A program made the position numbers and the translations under genes. Shown here in pieces: positions 5,555 through 9,472 of a DNA stretch of 9,472 bases; the stretch's first letter is position 1, and the number at the start of each line of letters is the position of its first letter. Source of the stretch: Halobacteriales archaeon (GTDB lineage Archaea; Thermoplasmatota; SW-10-69-26; JACQPN01; JAIVGT01); the NCBI GenBank assembly GCA_020201485.1, contig JAIVGT010000019.1, forward strand, positions 1-9,472, in the 5' to 3' direction. The notes under the pieces are model-generated. The model was not told the DNA's origin. It did not search any database and saw only the letters and a list, made by a program, of their open reading frames with translations.

Positions 5555-7093
5555 ATGCGCGCCGCGTTCGTCCTCGGATTGGCCTTCGCCAGCATCATCG
5601 CAAGCATCCCGCTCCCCGCCGACGCGGACGCGGGCAGCCTCACGGGCAAGGTCATCGCCCTGGACGCCGGCCACGGCGGCGCGGACAGCGGCGCGAGCGG
5701 CTTCGGCCTTCTGGAGAAGGACGTCAACCTCGACACCGTGCTCCGCGCCCGCGACCTGCTGGAGCAGGACGGGGCGACGGTCGTGCTCACGCGCGGCTGC
5801 GACTGCACCGTGACCCTGGCCGAGCGCGTCGCCATCGCCAACGCGGCGCTCGCCGACCGCTTCGTCAGCGTGCACGCCAACGCCTGCGGCTGCGGCCCGG
5901 CGAACGGCACCGAGACGTACTACTGGAGCGGATTGGCCGCGACGAGCACGAGCGCACACCTCGCCGGCGCTCTGCAGGGCCAGCTCCTGCAGCTCCTGGG
6001 CACGCGCGACCGCGGCGTGAAGACCGCGGACCTGTACACGCTGCACCACACGAGCATGAGCGCGGCCCACGTCGAGCTCGGATTCCTCGACAACGCCACG
6101 GACAACGCCAAGCTCGCCGACCCGGCGATGCGGCAGCAGGCGGCGCGCGCCATCCTCTTCGGCCTGCAGGAGCACTTCGGCATCGCCCCGCACGACCCGG
6201 TCGTCGGGTTCGCGGTGAGCGTGCTCCAGCCTGCGGACCAGGCGTGGGCGAAGGGCAACGTCGCCGCGCGGGGCGCAGCGAACCAGGCCAGCCTGCACTG
6301 GATGCGCTTCCTCGTGGACGGGAGCGTGGAGCGCTGGGTCACGCCCGCGCCGCACGCCTGGACCTGGGACACGGCCAGCTTCGCCGACGGCGCGCGCGTG
6401 CTGCGCGTCGAGGCGGAGAACGCGACCGGCGTGCGCGGCTCCTCCGACATCACCGTCAACGTGGACAACACGCCGCCCGTGACCACGCCCAGCGTCACCG
6501 GCGCTCGGGGCGCGAACGGCTGGTTCCTGGGCGACGTGAACGCGCACCTCGAGGCGATGGACGCCGGCATCGGCGTGGCCCAGACGGAGCTCGCGGTGGA
6601 CGGCGCGACCCTGGCGCCAGGCGTGGACGCCACGCTCGGCGGCGATGGGATGCACAGCCTGGCCTTCCGCTCCACCGACCAGCTCGGCAACGCGGAGGCG
6701 CTGCAGGGCGTGGACGTCGCCATCGACAGCACCCCCCCGGGCCTGGCGCTCCTCCAACCGGCGGAGGGCACGCTCTACGCCGGCGGCCTGGCCCTCCTGC
6801 CCGGCCTGCCCGCGACCGTCGTCGCCGGCGAGATGGCCGTGTGCGTGGACGCGTGGGACGCGACGAGCGGCATCGACCGCGTCGAGCTTCGCGTGGACGG
6901 CGCGCTGCGCGGCATGGGCATCGCGGGCTGCCTGCCGTGGCGCGCGGGGGACGAGGCGCTCGGCCCGCACGACCTGAGCGTCGTGGCCTTCGACGTGGCC
7001 GGCAACGCAGCGGAGCAGCACCAGCAGGTCGTGACCGTGCCGACGACCACGACGGGCGTCATGGCGACGCTGGATGGGCTGGGCCCGCCCTGA
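5555..7093 (+). CDS. Secreted N-acetylmuramoyl-L-alanine amidase (Amidase_3) with Ig-like domains
   Basis: This encodes 512 residues. A signal peptide covers about residues 1-26 (cleavage near ADADA/GS). Residues 32-210 form an Amidase_3 zinc hydrolase, which in bacteria cuts the amide bond between MurNAc and L-Ala. LDAGHGGADSGA supplies H40, LLEKDVNL supplies E54, VSVHANA supplies H107, and HVELGFLDN supplies the catalytic E174, so the active site is complete. Two close cysteine pairs, C82/C84 (CDC) and C111/C113 (CGC), flank the site and may form disulfides. Residues 214-495 hold about three beta-sandwich (Ig/cadherin-like) repeats with DNTPP (304-308), DSTPP (391-395) and DVAGN (480-484) boundary motifs; C430 and C459 may pair. 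The ATG at 5555 starts directly at the signal peptide. Archaea lack murein, so bacterial cell walls are the likely target (inference). Confidence 0.9.
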   Translation: MRAAFVLGLAFASIIASIPLPADADAGSLTGKVIALDAGHGGADSGASGFGLLEKDVNLDTVLRARDLLEQDGATVVLTRGCDCTVTLAERVAIANAALADRFVSVHANACGCGPANGTETYYWSGLAATSTSAHLAGALQGQLLQLLGTRDRGVKTADLYTLHHTSMSAAHVELGFLDNATDNAKLADPAMRQQAARAILFGLQEHFGIAPHDPVVGFAVSVLQPADQAWAKGNVAARGAANQASLHWMRFLVDGSVERWVTPAPHAWTWDTASFADGARVLRVEAENATGVRGSSDITVNVDNTPPVTTPSVTGARGANGWFLGDVNAHLEAMDAGIGVAQTELAVDGATLAPGVDATLGGDGMHSLAFRSTDQLGNAEALQGVDVAIDSTPPGLALLQPAEGTLYAGGLALLPGLPATVVAGEMAVCVDAWDATSGIDRVELRVDGALRGMGIAGCLPWRAGDEALGPHDLSVVAFDVAGNAAEQHQQVVTVPTTTTGVMATLDGLGPP

Positions 7094-7133
7094 GGCCGGA
7101 ACCCTCAAGGCGCGCTCGCGCGTTCCGCGGGCC
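7094..7133 (+). other. 40-base spacer with GC-rich inverted repeats before the aldolase
   Basis: GGAAC (7098-7102) and GTTCC (7122-7126) flank a nested GCGC/GCGC palindrome (about 7110-7121). There is no T tract and no TATA-like sequence, so the aldolase pair could be read through from the amidase gene or use an unrecognised promoter. The fold may be incidental to high GC. Confidence 0.25.
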
Positions 7134-7952
7134 ATGACCGGCTGGAAGCCGCACCCGGGCACGATGGACTGGGGCATGCAGGACCGCATGGCCCGGCTCT
7201 TCCCCGGCGGCAAGAGCGTCATGCTCGCCGTGGACCACGGCTACTTCCTCGGCCCGCTCAGCAAGCTGGAGCAGCCGGCGAAGACCATCGCCCCCCTGCT
7301 CCCGCACGCCGACGCCATCGCCCTCACCCGCGGCGTGCTGCGCACGAGCATGCCCGCCGGCAGCGGCAAGGGCGTCATCCTTCGGGTCAGCGGCGGGGTG
7401 AGCGTGCTCCAGGAGGACTTGAGCGACGAGACCCTCGCCACCGGCATCGACGAGGCGGTGCGCCTCAACGCCAGCGCCGTGGCCATGAGCGTCTTCGTCG
7501 GCGCGCCTCACGAGCACCAGAGCATCGCGAACCTCGCCAAGCTCGTGGATGAGGCGGAGCCGCGCGGCTTGCCCGTCCTTGGCATCACCGCCGTCGGCAA
7601 GGAGCTGGACAAGCGCGACGCGCGGTACTTGGCCCTTGCCAGCCGCATCTGCGCCGAGTTCGGCGCGCGCATGGTCAAGACCTACCACTGCCCCGACTTC
7701 GCCAAGGTCGTGGACAGCTGCCCCGTGCCCATCGTCGTCGCTGGGGGACCCAAGCTCACCACGGAGCAGGACGTGTTCGACCTCGTCGCGAACGCCATGG
7801 CCGCGGGGGCGGCGGGCGTGGACATGGGACGCAACATCTGGCAGCACGAGCAGCCGGTGGCGATGATCCGCGCCGTTCGGGGCATCGTGCACGAGGGCCT
7901 GAGCGCGAAGGAAGCGTCGCAGCGGTTCCACGAGCTCGCGGGGAAGCGCTGA
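7134..7952 (+). CDS. LsrF/DhnA-type class I aldolase (thiolase-like)
   Basis: This encodes 272 residues of a cytoplasmic TIM-barrel Schiff-base aldolase of the DeoC/FbaB superfamily. The match to E. coli LsrF is strong by eye: DWGMQDRMARLF (12-23), VMLAVDHGYFLGP (29-41), the EHQSI motif (127-131), VKTYH (181-185) with the predicted Schiff-base lysine K182, PIVVAGGPKL (199-208) and GVDMGRNIWQ (228-237), which should bind phosphate. LsrF transfers an acetyl group from phosphorylated autoinducer-2 (3-hydroxy-5-phosphonooxypentane-2,4-dione) to CoA. No other lsr genes are present, so the archaeal substrate is unknown. Related archaeal enzymes include fructose-bisphosphate aldolase and the ADH synthase of aromatic biosynthesis, but the DWGM and EHQSI motifs favour LsrF. 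ATG at 7134 is chosen because homologs begin shortly before DWGM. Its stop overlaps the next start (TGATG), so the pair is translationally coupled. Confidence 0.88.
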   Translation: MTGWKPHPGTMDWGMQDRMARLFPGGKSVMLAVDHGYFLGPLSKLEQPAKTIAPLLPHADAIALTRGVLRTSMPAGSGKGVILRVSGGVSVLQEDLSDETLATGIDEAVRLNASAVAMSVFVGAPHEHQSIANLAKLVDEAEPRGLPVLGITAVGKELDKRDARYLALASRICAEFGARMVKTYHCPDFAKVVDSCPVPIVVAGGPKLTTEQDVFDLVANAMAAGAAGVDMGRNIWQHEQPVAMIRAVRGIVHEGLSAKEASQRFHELAGKR

Positions 7953-8974
7953 TGCGCGCCGCGGTCTACTACGCGAACAGCGACGTGCGCGTGCAGGACC
8001 TGCCCGAGCCCCGCATCGGACCAGGGGAATTGCTCCTGCGCATCACGGCCAGCGGCATCTGCGGCTCGGACGTCATGGAGTGGTACCGCCAGCCCAAGGC
8101 CCCGCTCGTCCTCGGCCACGAGGCGGTGGGCACGGTGGTCCAGGTGGGGCAAGGAGCGCCCTTCCGCGAGGGCGACCGCGTGTTCCCCAGCCATCACGTG
8201 CCCTGCATGGCCTGCCACGCCTGCGTGCAGGACCGGCACACGGTGTGCGACACGCTGCGCAGGACGAGCCTCGACCCGGGCGGCTTCGCCGAGCTGGCGC
8301 GCGTGCCGGCCATCAACGTCCGCACCGCCACGCTCCACATCCCGCCGGACCTGAGCGACGAGGAAGGGACGTTCCTCGAGCCCCTGGGCTGCGTCGTGCG
8401 CGGCCAGCAGCGCGTCGGCCTGCGCGCGGGCGAGAGCGTGCTTGTGCTCGGCTGCGGCGTTGCCGGCCTGCTGCACATCCTGCTGGCGCGCGCGCAAGGC
8501 GCCGGGCCCGTCGTCGCCGTGGACACGCTTCCCGCGCGCCTGGAAGCGGCGAAGCGGTGCGGTGCGGACGCCGTGGTGCCCGCGGGCGACCACGTCGTGG
8601 CTGCCATGCGCAAGGCGACCGGGGGCCGGCTGGCGGACGTGGTCGTCGCCGCGACCGGGGCGGTGCCGGCCCTGCTGGGCGCGATGCGCGCCGTGGAGCC
8701 GGGGGGCCGCATCCTGTGGTTCGCCCCGACCGGGCCGGGCATCGCCGTCACGCTGCCCTTCAACGAGCTGTGGCGCAACGAGGTGGCCATGGTGAGCACC
8801 TACGGCGCGGCCCCGGCGGACCTGCAGCGCAGCGCGGCGCTCCTCGGCCAGGGCCGGGTGCGCGTCGCGGACCTGGTCACGCACCGCCTGCCGCTGGCGC
8901 GCGCGGGCGAGGCGTTCCGCCTCGTGGCGGAGGCGCGCGACGGGCTCAAAGTGGTCCTGCTGCCGAACGCCTAG
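7952..8974 (+). CDS. Zinc-dependent medium-chain alcohol/polyol dehydrogenase
   Basis: This encodes 340 residues of the zinc MDR family related to sorbitol and threonine dehydrogenases. The catalytic zinc site is C37 (ICGSD), H56-E57 (LGHEAVG) and E143 (FLEPLGC). The structural zinc site is complete: C85, C88, C91 and C99 in CMACHACVQDRHTVC. The Rossmann motif LGCGVAG (166-172) is followed by acidic D191 at the end of the second strand (VVAVD), which favours NAD+ over NADP+. The start overlaps the aldolase stop by one base, so the two proteins are almost certainly made together. They may form an oxidation-then-cleavage route for a polyol or hydroxy-acid derivative (inference). The substrate cannot be assigned. 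The TAG stop lies in a CTAG that also supplies the stop of a possible opposite-strand micro-ORF. Confidence 0.92.
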   Translation: MRAAVYYANSDVRVQDLPEPRIGPGELLLRITASGICGSDVMEWYRQPKAPLVLGHEAVGTVVQVGQGAPFREGDRVFPSHHVPCMACHACVQDRHTVCDTLRRTSLDPGGFAELARVPAINVRTATLHIPPDLSDEEGTFLEPLGCVVRGQQRVGLRAGESVLVLGCGVAGLLHILLARAQGAGPVVAVDTLPARLEAAKRCGADAVVPAGDHVVAAMRKATGGRLADVVVAATGAVPALLGAMRAVEPGGRILWFAPTGPGIAVTLPFNELWRNEVAMVSTYGAAPADLQRSAALLGQGRVRVADLVTHRLPLARAGEAFRLVAEARDGLKVVLLPNA

Positions 8975-9054
8975 GCGGGCTTGTTCGTGGCCCAGCGCCA
9001 GAGCGTGGCCTGCGTCGAGGGCAACGGCGTGGGCTTCGCGTTGCGCTTCGCCAT
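8971..9054 (-). CDS. Possible 27-residue basic micro-protein
   Basis: This minus-strand frame begins at an ATG one base after the stop of the 102-residue gene (TAG-C-ATG), the same spacing seen between RNase J and the isoprenoid synthase. It ends at TAG within the CTAG that also ends the dehydrogenase gene on the plus strand. The peptide is short and basic, starting MAKRNAKPTP and ending WATNKPA, with two tryptophans and no cysteine. Codons follow the local GC-rich usage (AAG for all three lysines). It fills the gap between the converging genes exactly. I recognise no family, and a 27-codon frame is expected by chance fairly often, so the call rests on position. Confidence 0.33.
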   Translation of the reverse strand: MAKRNAKPTPLPSTQATLWRWATNKPA

Positions 9055-9055
9055 G

Positions 9056-9364
9056 CTAGCTGTACGCCCGCTCGTACTCGTGCTCGAACCGCGGGTGCTT
9101 GTGGCTGGCCTTGCCCGCCTTGAGCTTGCGCTTCGGGTCGAGGAAGATGGGGTCCTTCGTGTCCCGCACGCGCTTCATGAAGTCGAGGGGGGCCTCGCTG
9201 GCGTTGCGGTAGCCGTGGGCCAGGATGTCGCCGCAGAACGCCTCCCAGTCCGTCCAGCCCATCCGCTTCAGGATGTCGGGCCGGACGTGCCGCTTGTTGA
9301 ACTGCCACACCGCCTTGAGCTCCTCGAGGAGGTCGTCCGAGACCTTGACCTTCAGGTCCGCCAT
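9056..9364 (-). CDS. Uncharacterised 102-residue basic protein
   Basis: The protein begins MADLKVKVSDDLLEELKAVW, a beta-strand-then-amphipathic-helix pattern like the start of ribbon-helix-helix proteins. A second helical region with KRMGWTDWEAFCGDILAHG (34-52) follows, then a lysine/arginine- and histidine-rich tail (DPKRKLKAGKASHKHPRF, 67-84). It has one cysteine (C44), no signal peptide and no membrane segment, so it is probably cytoplasmic and may bind nucleic acid. I do not recognise the family. The frame is open upstream to 9457, but those residues look non-coding and the region includes the AT-rich promoter-like island, so ATG at 9364 is preferred; a GTG three codons upstream is possible. 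It converges on the dehydrogenase gene. Confidence 0.7.
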   Translation of the reverse strand: MADLKVKVSDDLLEELKAVWQFNKRHVRPDILKRMGWTDWEAFCGDILAHGYRNASEAPLDFMKRVRDTKDPIFLDPKRKLKAGKASHKHPRFEHEYERAYS

Positions 9365-9472
9365 GCTCCGCACCGCGCGGGCCGAGCACGCGCCGCCCCG
9401 GGGATGAAGCTTGCGAATATGATGGCTGCTTGAGAATAATAGTTCCCGCAAGCTCACGCGGGCGGCATGAGC
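9365..9472 (-). promoter_or_regulatory. AT-rich promoter region with inverted repeats
   Basis: This is the most AT-rich stretch of the window. On the minus strand, ATCATATTCG (9423-9414) lies about 54 bases before the ATG of the 102-residue gene and could be box A with a leader of roughly 28 bases. Another AT-rich run, ACTATTATTCTC, lies at 9443-9432. An eight-base inverted repeat, AGCTTGCG (9408-9415) and CGCAAGCT (9447-9454), flanks both. A second, CCCGC/GCGGG (9445-9449 and 9458-9462), overlaps its right arm. They could be a regulator binding site or RNA structure. The region is cut by the window end. Confidence 0.4.

Noticed and set aside
3421..5910. An 829-codon open frame on the minus strand
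   Set aside because: It is antisense to the acs and amidase genes, which have clear conserved motifs. Its own translation shows no domain and is dominated by Arg, Ala and His.
5303..7222. A 639-codon open frame on the minus strand
   Set aside because: It is antisense to the acs tail and the amidase; low-complexity translation shows only GC bias.
8984..9056. A tRNA-like stretch (the plus-strand translation VAQRQSV recalls translated tRNA genes)
   Set aside because: No T-loop TTCRANY, anticodon arm or acceptor pairing could be built on either strand.
9365..9457. A 31-residue N-terminal extension of the 102-residue protein
   Set aside because: It would cross the AT-rich promoter-like island, and its residues look random compared with the structured start at MADLKVKV.

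Overview
The window looks archaeal. The evidence is an archaeal-type RNase J without the bacterial C-terminal domain, one base upstream of the start of an isoprenyl diphosphate synthase; a tRNA-Ser gene without an encoded CCA; and short AT-rich boxes about 25-33 bases before several starts, with little or no Shine-Dalgarno signal, as expected for leaderless archaeal transcripts. GC content is very high, with strongly GC-biased third codon positions. Lipobox lipoproteins, secreted proteins, an AMP-forming acetyl-CoA synthetase and an LsrF-type aldolase suggest a heterotrophic euryarchaeal lineage. A high-GC Thermoplasmatota relative is my best guess, but the phylum is inference.

Layout, left to right. 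(1) 1-1459, minus strand: aRNase J followed after one base by the first 37 codons of a geranylgeranyl/polyprenyl diphosphate synthase that runs off the left edge. (2) 1460-1612: a promoter region with the best TATA box in the window. (3) 1613-1696, plus: tRNA-Ser(GGA). (4) 1716-3395, minus: a six-cysteine secreted protein and, upstream of it, a lipoprotein with a pseudopilin-like C-terminus. Both are converted to extracellular use by signal sequences, and I recognise neither as a named family. (5) 3469-5415, plus: a full-length acetyl-CoA synthetase interrupted by one in-frame TGA at codon 467. (6) 5555-7093, plus: a secreted zinc N-acetylmuramoyl-L-alanine amidase (Amidase_3) with about three Ig-like beta-sandwich domains, which is unexpected in a lineage that makes no murein. 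(7) 7134-8974, plus: an LsrF-type class I aldolase/thiolase and a zinc alcohol dehydrogenase whose stop and start codons overlap (TGATG). (8) 8971-9364, minus: an unrecognised 102-residue basic protein, then possibly a 27-codon micro-ORF whose stop shares a CTAG with the stop of the dehydrogenase. (9) 9365-9472: an AT-rich island with inverted repeats.

How the genes may work together. The RNase J/isoprenoid synthase pair is housekeeping and tightly coupled. The aldolase-dehydrogenase pair looks like a two-step catabolic module (oxidise a polyol or hydroxy compound, then cleave the keto product). Together with acetyl-CoA synthetase it would place C2/acetyl-CoA metabolism in this strip, though that link is only contextual. 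Three of the genes encode secreted or lipid-anchored proteins. The amidase is the most likely to act on other organisms, namely bacterial cell walls. I found no CRISPR array, insertion sequence, integrase or phage gene.
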